Below, in pieces: positions 1-5,154 of a DNA stretch of 10,116 nt. The stretch spans positions 1 to 10,116 of the forward strand of contig CAMLHP010000074.1 of assembly GCA_946479805.1 (NCBI GenBank). The letters are read 5' to 3'. A program made the position numbers and the translations under genes. Origin of the DNA: an uncultured Gemmatimonadota bacterium (GTDB lineage: Bacteria; Gemmatimonadota; Gemmatimonadetes; Gemmatimonadales; GWC2-71-9). The notes beneath the pieces are model-generated. The model was given only the letters and a program-made list of their open reading frames with translations, was not told where the DNA came from and did not search any database. Numbering within the stretch: position 1 is the stretch's first letter; every line of letters starts with the position of its first letter.

Positions 1-343
1 CGGTGACGAAGACCTGGACCTCGTTCTTGAAGCCCTCGGGGAAGAGCGGCCGGATGGACCGGTCGATCAGGCGCGCGGCCAGGATCTCGTCGTCGGAGGG
101 ACGGCCCTCACGCTTGAGGAAGCCCCCCGGGATCTTGCCGGCGGCGTAGGTCTTCTCGCGGTATTCGACTGTCAGCGGAAAGAACGGCAGGGTGGAGATG
201 TTGGGGGAGACGGTCACGGCGGCCAGCACCAGGGTCTCACCGAACTGCACTACCACGGATCCGGCGGCCTGCTTGGCCATGCGCCCGGTTTCAAGGACCA
301 GGGGGCGTCCGGCGAACTCAGTCTCGATTCTCTGCACGGTCAC
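1..343 (-). CDS. pnp: Polyribonucleotide nucleotidyltransferase (PNPase), N-terminal part, cut by window edge
   Basis: PNPase degrades RNA 3'-to-5' by phosphorolysis and is a trimeric core of RNA decay machines. About 114 N-terminal codons are visible, covering the start of the first RNase PH domain. Recognisable stretches are [20 protein letters not shown] near the start, [11 protein letters not shown], the conserved [17 protein letters not shown] block, and [14 protein letters not shown]. The rest lies left of the window. The start is probably GTG at 343. A second in-frame GTG at 337 gives a protein beginning xQRIETEF and cannot be excluded. There is no canonical Shine-Dalgarno sequence; instead a long GA-rich purine tract (about 347-368) precedes the start. 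The gene follows rpsO in the same direction, the classic rpsO-pnp pairing, so it is probably co-transcribed and separated from rpsO by RNA hairpins. Confidence 0.97.
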   Translation of the reverse strand, partial: MTVQRIETEFAGRPLVLETGRMAKQAAGSVVVQFGETLVLAAVTVSPNISTLPFFPLTVEYREKTYAAGKIPGGFLKREGRPSDDEILAARLIDRSIRPLFPEGFKNEVQVFVT

Positions 344-346
344 AGT

Positions 347-368
347 GCTCTCTCTTCTCTCTCTGTCT
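347..368 (-). promoter_or_regulatory. Purine (GA) tract acting as ribosome entry region of pnp
   Basis: Read on the minus strand, this is an almost uninterrupted run of G and A ending 4 nt before the GTG at 343 and 10 nt before the GTG at 337. It lacks a GGAGG core but holds several overlapping GAGA or AGAAG matches to the anti-Shine-Dalgarno sequence. Its role as the pnp ribosome binding region is inferred from position. Confidence 0.45.
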
Positions 369-370
369 CG

Positions 371-387
371 GCATCCGCTCTGGATGC
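371..387 (-). promoter_or_regulatory. Small RNA hairpin in the pnp leader
   Basis: A perfect inverted repeat, GCATCC - 5 nt - GGATGC, lies between the larger rpsO-pnp hairpin and the purine tract before pnp. In RNA it would fold as a 6-bp stem with a 5-nt loop about 30 nt upstream of the pnp start. Enterobacterial pnp leaders carry hairpins cut by RNase III and used in PNPase autocontrol. The same job here is a guess from position. Confidence 0.4.
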
Positions 388-404
388 GTGGGCGCAATGC
401 ACAG

Positions 405-437
405 AGGGCGCCCCGGTAGTCATTTCCGGAGCGCCCT
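405..437 (-). promoter_or_regulatory. Long intergenic hairpin between rpsO and pnp
   Basis: Inverted arms AGGGCGC (405-411) and GCGCCCT (431-437) continue inward through one mismatch to CCGG (413-416) pairing with CCGG (426-429), leaving a 9-nt loop. The stem is about 11 bp and begins 16 nt past the rpsO stop. No run of U follows on the minus strand, so it is a poor intrinsic terminator. It fits better as an mRNA processing or 3'-end stabilising structure protecting rpsO RNA and separating it from pnp. It could also be a leaky terminator. Confidence 0.6.
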
Positions 438-453
438 GGCGCACGCGTGGGGC

Positions 454-714
454 CTAATGGCGGAGGCCCAGCTTTTCGATGAGGGCGCGGTAGTTTTCGA
501 GGTCGGTGCGCTTGAGGTACGTCAGCAAGCGGCGCCGGGTACCAACCATCTTGAGGAGACCACGGCGGCTGTGATGATCCTTGGGGTGGGCCCGGAAATG
601 CTCGGTGAGGTCGTTGATCCGCTCGGTCAGGAGCGCCACCTGCAGCCGGGCCGATCCAGTGTCGGTTTCATGACTGCGAAACTTCTCCATCACGGCCTGC
701 GTGTCGAAACTCAT
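454..714 (-). CDS. rpsO: Small ribosomal subunit protein S15 (uS15)
   Basis: S15 binds the central domain of 16S rRNA early in 30S assembly. The 86 residues (E. coli 89) show the family hallmarks in order: DTGS then [10 protein letters not shown], a DHHSRRGLL block (the conserved rRNA-contacting H-H-S-R-R-G-L segment), R-R-R-L-L-x-Y-L-K near residues 62-72, and the C-terminal L-I-E-K-L-G-L-R-x. ATG at 714 gives the usual N-terminus; an in-frame ATG at 726 would add four residues, and the GAGG at about 727-730 is too close to serve it well. A much longer in-frame extension upstream is proline-rich, unlike S15, and is rejected. pnp lies immediately downstream in the same direction. In E. coli S15 represses its own mRNA through leader structure; a small leader hairpin is seen here at 736-750. 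Confidence 0.97.
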   Translation of the reverse strand: MSFDTQAVMEKFRSHETDTGSARLQVALLTERINDLTEHFRAHPKDHHSRRGLLKMVGTRRRLLTYLKRTDLENYRALIEKLGLRH

Positions 715-735
715 TGCGTCGCTCATCCTCGGTGC

Positions 736-750
736 GGGCCTCGCTGGCCC
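736..750 (-). promoter_or_regulatory. Leader hairpin upstream of rpsO
   Basis: GGGCC - 5-nt loop - GGCCC forms a perfect 5-bp stem that ends 5 nt before the GAGG at 727-730. rpsO leaders in several phyla carry structures bound by S15 for feedback repression. This one is short and matches no leader class I can name, so the regulatory role is inferred only from position. Confidence 0.3.
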
Positions 751-764
751 TTGTGTCAAAGTCG

Positions 765-881
765 CTAAACGGCGTAAGCACGGAAAGATAAGCCGGGAGG
801 CCGGGCTGGGGCAAGGCGGACGGTCAGGGGGTGGAGGGCGGCGTTGAAGGCTAGCAGGCGGAGGCGGTCGGCGAGGGACAT
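765..881 (-). CDS. Possible 38-residue leader peptide upstream of rpsO
   Basis: A short reading frame starts with ATG at 881 and ends with TAG at 765, 50 nt before the rpsO ATG and in the same direction. It is preceded by AGGAG (887-891) at an ideal 5-nt spacing. Of its 38 codons, 29 end in G or C, with an almost unbroken C/G-ending run over the first 20 codons, as expected for genes of this genome. The peptide begins [12 protein letters not shown], is rich in Leu, Ala and Arg, and resembles no family I recognise. It could be a small conserved protein, a regulatory leader ORF of the rpsO-pnp operon, or a chance frame in GC-rich DNA. No Cys or clear membrane segment is present. Confidence 0.33.
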   Translation of the reverse strand: MSLADRLRLLAFNAALHPLTVRLAPARPPGLSFRAYAV

Positions 882-908
882 GGCGGCTCCTGGTGAAGGG
901 TGCCGCAG

Positions 909-938
909 AATGGAGTGGGGAGTTCAACGGGGAGTCAA
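909..938 (-). promoter_or_regulatory. Possible promoter for rpsO-pnp
   Basis: On the minus strand, TTGACT (933-938) is followed after 18 nt by TCCATT (909-914). The -35 box is near-consensus (5 of 6) and the -10 box is weak (3 of 6). It would start RNA about 20 nt before the small leader ORF. Without the leader ORF or expression data this is only a candidate. Confidence 0.22.
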
Positions 939-946
939 ATGATCGC

Positions 947-977
947 CGGATCCAGGATCCGAGGCTTAGGGTCCCTA
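947..977 (+). promoter_or_regulatory. Two adjacent palindromes upstream of the beta-propeller operon (operator-like)
   Basis: CGGATC-CAG-GATCCG (947-961) is followed 5 nt later by TAGGG-T-CCCTA (967-977). Both are perfect inverted repeats with short spacers and sit 40-70 nt before the start at 1016. A third small repeat, GCGC - 6 nt - GCGC, occupies 980-993. Such symmetry suits a dimeric repressor site or 5'-UTR structure. No convincing -35/-10 pair was found nearby, so function is unproven. Confidence 0.3.
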
Positions 978-1015
978 CGGCGCGTTGCTGCGCAGACGAA
1001 TAACCAGGAGGGGTA

Positions 1016-2104
1016 ATGCTTGTTCCCATGCTTCTGTTTGCCTTGCAACAGCAGGCGCTGCCAGTCGTGGAGATTCCCAACCGCCCAGCGTGCCCCTCAT
1101 GCCGCCTGTCTCTGCGGCTCGTGACGAGGCTGGGCGATGACGAGGGTCCAGGGGCCCTGCCAAGTCGTCCTTACTCGATTCTCCGGAGTGAAGCGGGGGA
1201 GTACTACGTCGCTATGCCTGAGACTCCGGACCAGACCCCGTTGGTCTTCGGGGCCAATGGTGCGTTTAAGCGGACCGTGGGACGCGTCGGCGACGGTCCA
1301 GGAGAGATCCGGGAAACGTCGGCCCTCGAACTGCTGGGAGACACACTGGTCGTCTTCGACGGACAGTTACGGCGCATGAGCTTCTTCACATCCTCGGGGC
1401 AGTACATGCGAAGTGCACCTATACCAGCCCGAAGCTATGCTGCGGTGCGCCTGAAAGATGACCGCTTTGTCATGAATGGCCGAGTTGCGGACGCAGGACG
1501 CATCGGCCTGCCATATCACCTCTTCGATCGCGTAGGCAATTCGCTGGGCTCGCGCGGCGTCGACACGCTTCGGATCGACCCGCGCAATAACACTGCGGAT
1601 ATCTTGACTCTCTGGCCCTCCTCGGACGGAGGATGGTTCGGCTTGCCCATGCACCATGTCTACGCCATCGAGCGCTGGTCGGCCGGTGGTACTCATGTCC
1701 AGACTTTCCGGCGGCGTCCCTCGTGGTTTCTGCCCAGCTCCGATGCCTGGAACAAGAGCGACAAGCGTCCTCCGATGCCTCGCGGCGTCGGGTTGTGGCA
1801 GTCGGGGGATCGACTCTGGGTCGTGCTCCAGATCGGGGCGGAGCGGTGGGCCGAAGGGCTGGGCAGGCCGCTCCGCATGGAAGGACAGGAACTGTGGCCG
1901 ACAGCAGATGCGCAGAAGCTCTACCGCACCGTCATCGAACAGATCGATATGCGCACCGGGCGACTCATCTCGAGCTCACAGTTGCCCGGGACAATCGATG
2001 TGGTCATCGCGCCGTGGCTAGTTGGCGCGATTCGCGAGCGTGAGTCCGGCACGCTCTATGTAGAGGTCTGGGAAGTTCGCCCCGCAACCAGGAGCAAAGA
2101 ATGA
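1016..2104 (+). CDS. Exported 6-bladed beta-propeller-like protein, function unknown
   Basis: The protein has 362 residues. The ATG at 1016 follows AGGAGGGG (1006-1013), and an in-frame TAA at 1001-1003 rules out a longer form. A short hydrophobic N-terminus (residues 1-9, no basic residues) suggests a weak signal sequence or anchor. C26 and C29 form a CPSC motif just after it. Residues 78-97 ([13 protein letters not shown] then VGDGPGE) match the blade signature seen in 6-bladed beta-propeller proteins, where a strand ending in x-x-G-x-x-x-R-x-x-G is followed by G-x-G-P-G-E. The next blade is GDTLVVFDG...[10 protein letters not shown] (108-129). Later blades are degenerate. Such propellers usually mediate binding rather than catalysis, and no enzyme motif is visible. 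The gene shares 4 nt with the downstream cysteine-rich gene, so the two probably act together in the envelope. Base composition is less GC-extreme than in the flanking housekeeping genes. Confidence 0.75.
   Translation: MLVPMLLFALQQQALPVVEIPNRPACPSCRLSLRLVTRLGDDEGPGALPSRPYSILRSEAGEYYVAMPETPDQTPLVFGANGAFKRTVGRVGDGPGEIRETSALELLGDTLVVFDGQLRRMSFFTSSGQYMRSAPIPARSYAAVRLKDDRFVMNGRVADAGRIGLPYHLFDRVGNSLGSRGVDTLRIDPRNNTADILTLWPSSDGGWFGLPMHHVYAIERWSAGGTHVQTFRRRPSWFLPSSDAWNKSDKRPPMPRGVGLWQSGDRLWVVLQIGAERWAEGLGRPLRMEGQELWPTADAQKLYRTVIEQIDMRTGRLISSSQLPGTIDVVIAPWLVGAIRERESGTLYVEVWEVRPATRSKE
2090..2094 (+). promoter_or_regulatory. Ribosome binding site of the Cys-rich gene
   Basis: AGGAG lies 6 nt before the ATG at 2101, inside the end of the propeller gene. 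The context AACCAGGAG is identical to that in front of the propeller gene itself (1002-1010). This favours independent initiation plus coupling rather than read-through only. Confidence 0.6.
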
Positions 2105-2622
2105 TAAGCCGATTGCTTGACTCTCGTGTGCAGGCGTGCCTGGCCCTGCTGCTTGTCGTGATGCTCGGAACGGCGTGGGCACCCACGCCACCGCCCCTCA
2201 CTCTGGTATCGCCCTCTTCAGTTCCAGAGAACTGCACCAATTGTCCATGGTGTCTCGGAGGCCACAAGGCACCCCTCGAAGCAGAGGGCCAATACGGATC
2301 GTTGCACACTTGGTGCATGGAGTTGGCCGGCTGCAACGGCCATCCGGCATGCGGCGTTTCACTTGCGCAAGGGACCGAGGGCGACGCCAAAGATGACCGC
2401 TATCAGCTTCTGCTCGATGAGTATCTGGATGGTGACAGGGCCAGGCTGACCGCGCTGGTTGAGGAGTTCCCGGCGCGGGTCACGATCAACCTGGCGCGGT
2501 CGGCCGTGCAGTTCATGGGGTGCAAAGAGAGTACGATTGCTGCATCCGTGCCCGTGAGCTTTGCTGAGGCGACTGCCCTCGCGGCCAGAACGCAGCCCTT
2601 TGTAGATCTCGCGCTCCGATAG
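2101..2622 (+). CDS. Small secreted cysteine-rich protein, function unknown
   Basis: The protein has 173 residues. It starts in an ATGA overlap with the propeller gene. A classical signal peptide is visible: basic n-region (R4, R9), hydrophobic core at about 12-23, and a T-A-W-A cleavage site at about residue 27, followed by a proline-rich linker. The mature part carries seven cysteines: C45, C48 and C51 (a CxxCxxC cluster with CPWC), C72, C78, C84 and C141, plus H55, H69 and H81. This spacing suits disulfides in the periplasm or a small metal site. The C-terminal half (about 98-173) looks helical and charged, with no known motif. I do not recognise the family. The upstream propeller also has a CPxC pair near its mature N-terminus, so the two may be joined by thiol chemistry or a shared metal; this is inference. 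The downstream hairpin at 2633-2653 probably closes the operon. Confidence 0.7.
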   Translation: MISRLLDSRVQACLALLLVVMLGTAWAPTPPPLTLVSPSSVPENCTNCPWCLGGHKAPLEAEGQYGSLHTWCMELAGCNGHPACGVSLAQGTEGDAKDDRYQLLLDEYLDGDRARLTALVEEFPARVTINLARSAVQFMGCKESTIAASVPVSFAEATALAARTQPFVDLALR

Positions 2623-2632
2623 CGAGCTGAGT

Positions 2633-2653
2633 CGCTCGAACCGGACTCGAGCG
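2633..2653 (+). terminator. Hairpin after the propeller/Cys-rich operon, possible terminator
   Basis: CGCTCGA (2633-2639) and TCGAGCG (2647-2653) are perfect inverted arms around a 7-nt loop, starting 11 nt after the stop codon at 2622. Only a short TCTT follows, so an intrinsic terminator would be weak. A smaller repeat overlaps the stop codon (CTCGC...GCGAG, about 2608-2626). Confidence 0.4.
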
Positions 2654-2700
2654 TCTTAAGGCTAACGGCCGATGAGTGAGCCGAGTACATCAGGCATTAT

Positions 2701-2706
2701 AGGAGG
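2701..2706 (+). promoter_or_regulatory. Strong Shine-Dalgarno site setting a TTG start
   Basis: AGGAGG is followed by another AGG and lies 5 nt before TTG at 2712. No ATG or GTG at a suitable distance keeps the ParB-like frame, so this site decides the TTG start of the ParB-domain remnant. Confidence 0.6.
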
Positions 2707-2711
2707 AGGCC

Positions 2712-3002
2712 TTGTCATACGATCGTAAGGACTTCTCTGTCTCGGCCTTGCTGCTGGATTCCAACAACCCCCGTCTCGGCGACGGGGTGGAGGGCCAGCA
2801 TAACGCGATTCGCGAGCTGGCTGCAGAACAGGGCGCCAAGCTTCTGGCGCTGGCTACACACTTGGTCGACAATGGCCAGGACCCTTGCGTTCTGGCATGC
2901 CGTGCTCAACGAGACCGCATCACTCTGTCGGATGATCGAGAGGACCCCGGTCAGCCTCGCGACGTGGCGTGCGCAGCGCGAGATCCAGGAGGCGAAGGAT
3001 GA
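2712..3002 (+). pseudogene. Truncated ParB N-terminal-domain protein (phage or mobile-element type)
   Basis: The first 58 or so residues after the TTG start resemble ParB/Srx-like N-terminal domains of phage-borne proteins: F-S-V-x-x-L-L-L-D-x-x-N-P-R-L, then Q-x-x-A-I-R-E-L, then K-L-L-A-L-A-x-x-L-V-x-N-G-x-D-P. The similarity stops at about 2882. The frame then runs on to 3002 through a stretch (about 35 residues) whose real coding sense is another frame, that of a DNA methylase. A normal ParB-domain protein would continue with the G-x-R/E-R-R nucleotide-contact region and a C-terminal helical part, all missing. The ribosome site is intact, so a short chimeric peptide could still be made. 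It most likely lost its 3' part by deletion and is no longer functional as ParB. It is not a chromosomal partition gene; no parA or parS is nearby. Confidence 0.6.
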
Positions 3003-3381
3003 AGCCGAGCAATTAGCCTTGGGATTCTCGACGCTGTTTCTCAATTGGGTGAACCGGTCGGGTATCATCACGGGTGGGGTAATCGGGGGCCAGGAGCAGA
3101 AAGGGCGATGGAAGCTGGATGCTCGTTACTCCGCAAGCGTGCTCGTCGCGCGAATCAAGCGAATCGCCAGGTATCGGGACCGAATCATCCTGACCAGAAT
3201 GGACGCCATCGATCTACTTGAAGATCTGGCAGCGACGAAGCCACGGCGCACTCTGCTTTATCTAGATCCCCCGTATTACGTGAAGGGCCGAAGCAACCTC
3301 TACGCCAACTTCTACGGGCCCTTGGATCACGCTCTTCGAGCAGGCCCGCGCGCTGCTGGCGCCACCGGCGCCCACAGCTGA
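2872..3381 (+). pseudogene. DNA adenine methylase (D12 class) fragment, broken at both ends
   Basis: The reading frame holds the middle and catalytic part of a Dam-like N6-adenine methyltransferase. Visible blocks are LAFWHAVLNET (from 2884), F-L-N-W-V-N-R-S-G-I-I-x-G-G-x-I-G-G, G-x-W-K-L-D-A-R-Y, R-I-x-R-I-A-x-Y-R-D-R-I, and the catalytic D-P-P-Y-Y at 3265-3279 followed by V-K-G-R-x-N-L-Y-x-N-F-Y. Family members run to roughly 250-300 residues. Here the N-terminal S-adenosylmethionine motif (P-F-x-G-x-G/A) and the first fold half are absent, and similarity ends at about L-D-H-A-L (3336). After that the frame reads unrelated Ala/Gly-rich sequence to a stop at 3381. No ribosome site precedes the ATG at 2872. 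It cannot be active. Orphan methylases of this type are common in phages, where they protect phage DNA. Confidence 0.75.
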
Positions 3382-3430
3382 GGCCACGCCGCAGGACGCG
3401 GCCGCTGACACCGAGGCGCCACGGGCATGA
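3323..3430 (+). pseudogene. C-terminal tail of an unidentified (probably phage) protein
   Basis: In a third frame, starting where methylase similarity ends, the sequence reads WITLFEQARALLAPP and then a Pro/Ala/Thr-rich acidic tail ending P-R-A-stop, with TGA at 3428-3430. The low-complexity tail and the ATGA overlap with the next start are typical of a genuine gene end. Upstream of about 3323 the frame has no matching coding sequence, so only 35 codons survive. Its place just before a portal-like start suggests the end of a terminase large subunit or another head-packaging gene, but the residues are too few to identify. Confidence 0.4.
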
Positions 3431-3777
3431 CCGCCCCTGCCACCGCGACGGCCGCCTCGTCGGCCAGGTCGCCGACCAGCTGGCTCGACTACCAGCACCC
3501 GCACCACAAGGCGATGGCCGCGCGGTGGCAGTTCGCGCTCGACCACTACACCGGCGACATCCTCCTGCCGGAGCGCATCCACCTGTACCTGCTCCGGCGG
3601 CAGTTCGGGGAACCGCTCGAGAGCTACCTCGAGCGGTGCCGGATCGCCGATTATGTGAAACACTACGGGTCAGGGCGGTCGGGTTCGTGCCTTTCCAGGC
3701 GACGACGGACACAACGGCGGTCGCGCCCGTGCCGCTCCTGGGCGGCGACGGATCAATGGGCGGTCAAGGCGGTCTAG
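3427..3777 (+). pseudogene. Phage portal-like protein, N-terminal fragment
   Basis: The ATG at 3427 overlaps the preceding TGA. After a Thr/Ala/Ser-rich lead, residues about 20-80 read W-L-D-Y-Q-H-P-x-H-x-x-M-A-x-R-W-Q-F-A-L-D-H-Y-T-G-D-I-L, L-Y-L-L-R-R-Q-x-G-E, Y-x-E-R-C-R-I-A-D-Y-V-K-H-Y. This pattern (W...D-x-Y-x-G, Y-L-x-R-R-x-x-x-E, Y-x-x-R-x-x-x-A-D-Y) resembles the N-terminus of some phage portal-type proteins, recalled from memory and not searched. Similarity ends near 3669; the remaining 36 codons are Arg/Ser-rich and look non-coding. Portals are usually over 400 residues, so most of the gene is gone. Its TAG stop is one half of a CTAG palindrome (3774-3777) that also gives the rseP stop on the other strand. 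Confidence 0.45.
3731..3746 (-). other. Small hairpin just downstream of rseP
   Basis: GCCGC (3731-3735) and GCGGC (3742-3746) flank a 6-nt loop, about 28 nt past the rseP stop when read on the minus strand. No U-run follows. It could end the operon transcript in part or be chance in GC-rich DNA. No better terminator for this operon is visible. Confidence 0.22.
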
Positions 3778-5147
3778 CCGACCCAGCTTTCGAACAGCCG
3801 CCTGAAGTCATTCCCGAACGCCAGCAGCATGATCAGGATCAGCATCACGAAGCCCACCGTGGCCAGTCGCTCCCTGACCTTGAGCGACAGCGGGCGGCGC
3901 ATGATCCCTTCCGCCAGCAGGAAGAGGAACTGGCCGCCGTCCAGCAGCGGAATCGGCAGCAGGTTGAGCACCGCCAGGTTGACCGAGATCAGCGCCATGA
4001 AGCCGAGAAATGCGTCCAGCCCCAGCCGCGCGGTCTGGCCCGCCAGCTGGCCGATGAGAATCGGCCCTCCCAGCTCCTTGCCTGCGACCCTGCCGCTGAG
4101 GAGTCCCTTGACGGTGCGCCAGATCATTCCGGTCGACTCGATCGTCGACTCCCACCCCGCGCCCAGCGCCCCGCCCAGGCTGTAATCCTCGTGCACCAGG
4201 TCGCTCCGGCGCACCACGCCCAGCATGCCGATGACCCGCCTGGTGCCGCCGGTGTCCGCCACGCTCTGGGTGTCGGAAGTCACCTCGAGCTCGATCAGCT
4301 CACCGTCCCGCACCAGCGAGACGGGAAACGTTTCGTTGGGCCTGGGCTCCACCTGTGTCACCATGTCGCCCCAGCTCGAAACCGGGCTCCCTGCCACCGC
4401 CACAATCGAGTCGCCCGGCAGGATCCCGGCGCGTGCCGCCGGCAGCCCCTCCGGCGTCGAATCCACCACGGCGGGACGCCACGGCGCCAGCGCGTTGATC
4501 GCGCCTATCCGTTCAGCGAGGGCGTCGGGATGGATCTCGACCGACACATCGCGGCCACTGGCCAGAGAAATGACCAGGGTCTCGGCGGGCGAATTCTGGA
4601 TCGCGCCGGCTATGGCATTCCAGCTCGGCATCGTGTCGCCGTTGATCCGGACGATCCGGTCGCCCGGCTGGATAGAGCGGAGCATCTCGCCGCCCTCGGG
4701 GAGCGCCTGTTCGATCACCTGCCCGACCCGGGTCTCCGGATCTATTACCTGGCCCTTCCAGAGGGCGAGGCCCGAGAACACCAGGTACGCGAACAGGAAG
4801 TTCATCGTGACCCCGGCGAGGATCACGATCATCCGCTTCCATACCGGCTTGGCCTCGAACACCCGGTCGGGCGGCACCGGCTCCACCGGTGCGGCACCCT
4901 CGAGCGAGGAGCTGAGGGCCTCCTCTTCCCGGCTCGCCATCTTGACGTATCCGCCGAGTGGAAGCCATGACACCGCGTACTCGGTCTCGCCCCGCTTGAA
5001 CGACAGCGCCTTGATGGGTGATCCCATTCCCAGCGAGAAGCGATGGACCCAGATACCGGCCCATTTGGCCGCCATGAAGTGGCCCAGCTCGTGGATGAAC
5101 ACGAGCACGCCCAGGACCACCAGAAACGCCACGATCGTCAGGAACAC
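3774..5147 (-). CDS. rseP: Site-2 intramembrane zinc metalloprotease RseP
   Basis: RseP cleaves membrane-bound substrates such as anti-sigma factors and remnant signal peptides within the inner membrane. The 457-residue protein has the zinc motif HELGH (residues 19-23) in the first membrane segment and the third zinc ligand in N-L-L-P-x-P-x-L-D-G-G (N395, D403). Between them, at about 140-310, lie two PDZ-like regions: one around I-Q-P-G-D-R-I-V-R-I-N-G-D (about 158-172), another around A-G-I-L-P-G-D-S-I-V-A-V-A-G. Hydrophobic segments occur at about 1-18, 105-125, 375-395 and near 435-450. The start is GTG at 5147, with GAGG 6 nt upstream formed by the dxr stop (TGA-GG), so translation is probably coupled. 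It is the last gene of the operon, 7 nt after dxr. Phage debris begins directly at its stop codon. Length is normal, so the protein appears intact. Confidence 0.96.
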   Translation of the reverse strand: MFLTIVAFLVVLGVLVFIHELGHFMAAKWAGIWVHRFSLGMGSPIKALSFKRGETEYAVSWLPLGGYVKMASREEEALSSSLEGAAPVEPVPPDRVFEAKPVWKRMIVILAGVTMNFLFAYLVFSGLALWKGQVIDPETRVGQVIEQALPEGGEMLRSIQPGDRIVRINGDTMPSWNAIAGAIQNSPAETLVISLASGRDVSVEIHPDALAERIGAINALAPWRPAVVDSTPEGLPAARAGILPGDSIVAVAGSPVSSWGDMVTQVEPRPNETFPVSLVRDGELIELEVTSDTQSVADTGGTRRVIGMLGVVRRSDLVHEDYSLGGALGAGWESTIESTGMIWRTVKGLLSGRVAGKELGGPILIGQLAGQTARLGLDAFLGFMALISVNLAVLNLLPIPLLDGGQFLFLLAEGIMRRPLSLKVRERLATVGFVMLILIMLLAFGNDFRRLFESWVG

Positions 5148-5154
5148 GGCAACC

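Noticed and set aside
715..1080. A 122-codon upstream extension of the rpsO frame on the minus strand
   Set aside because: It is proline- and serine-rich and unlike any S15 N-terminus; the 86-residue form starting at 714 already matches the family length.
2712..3381. A real ParB-methyltransferase fusion or an active defence methylase
   Set aside because: The two parts are in different frames, the methylase lacks its cofactor-binding N-terminus and its C-terminus, and no restriction endonuclease or ParA is nearby.
3185..3712. Minus-strand frames opposite the methylase and portal fragments
   Set aside because: They are Arg/Gly/Ala-rich low-complexity translations, whereas the plus-strand frames carry recognisable motifs.
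727..3777. Attachment-site repeats or insertion-sequence ends around the island
   Set aside because: By eye only short GC-rich words such as GGCGGTCGG recur, also elsewhere in the window; no tRNA, integrase, transposase or target-site duplication was found.
3525..4970. A long plus-strand open frame (481 codons) opposite rseP
   Set aside because: It is rich in Arg, His, Gln and Pro, as expected from the antisense of a GC-rich gene, and it covers the well-supported rseP on the other strand.
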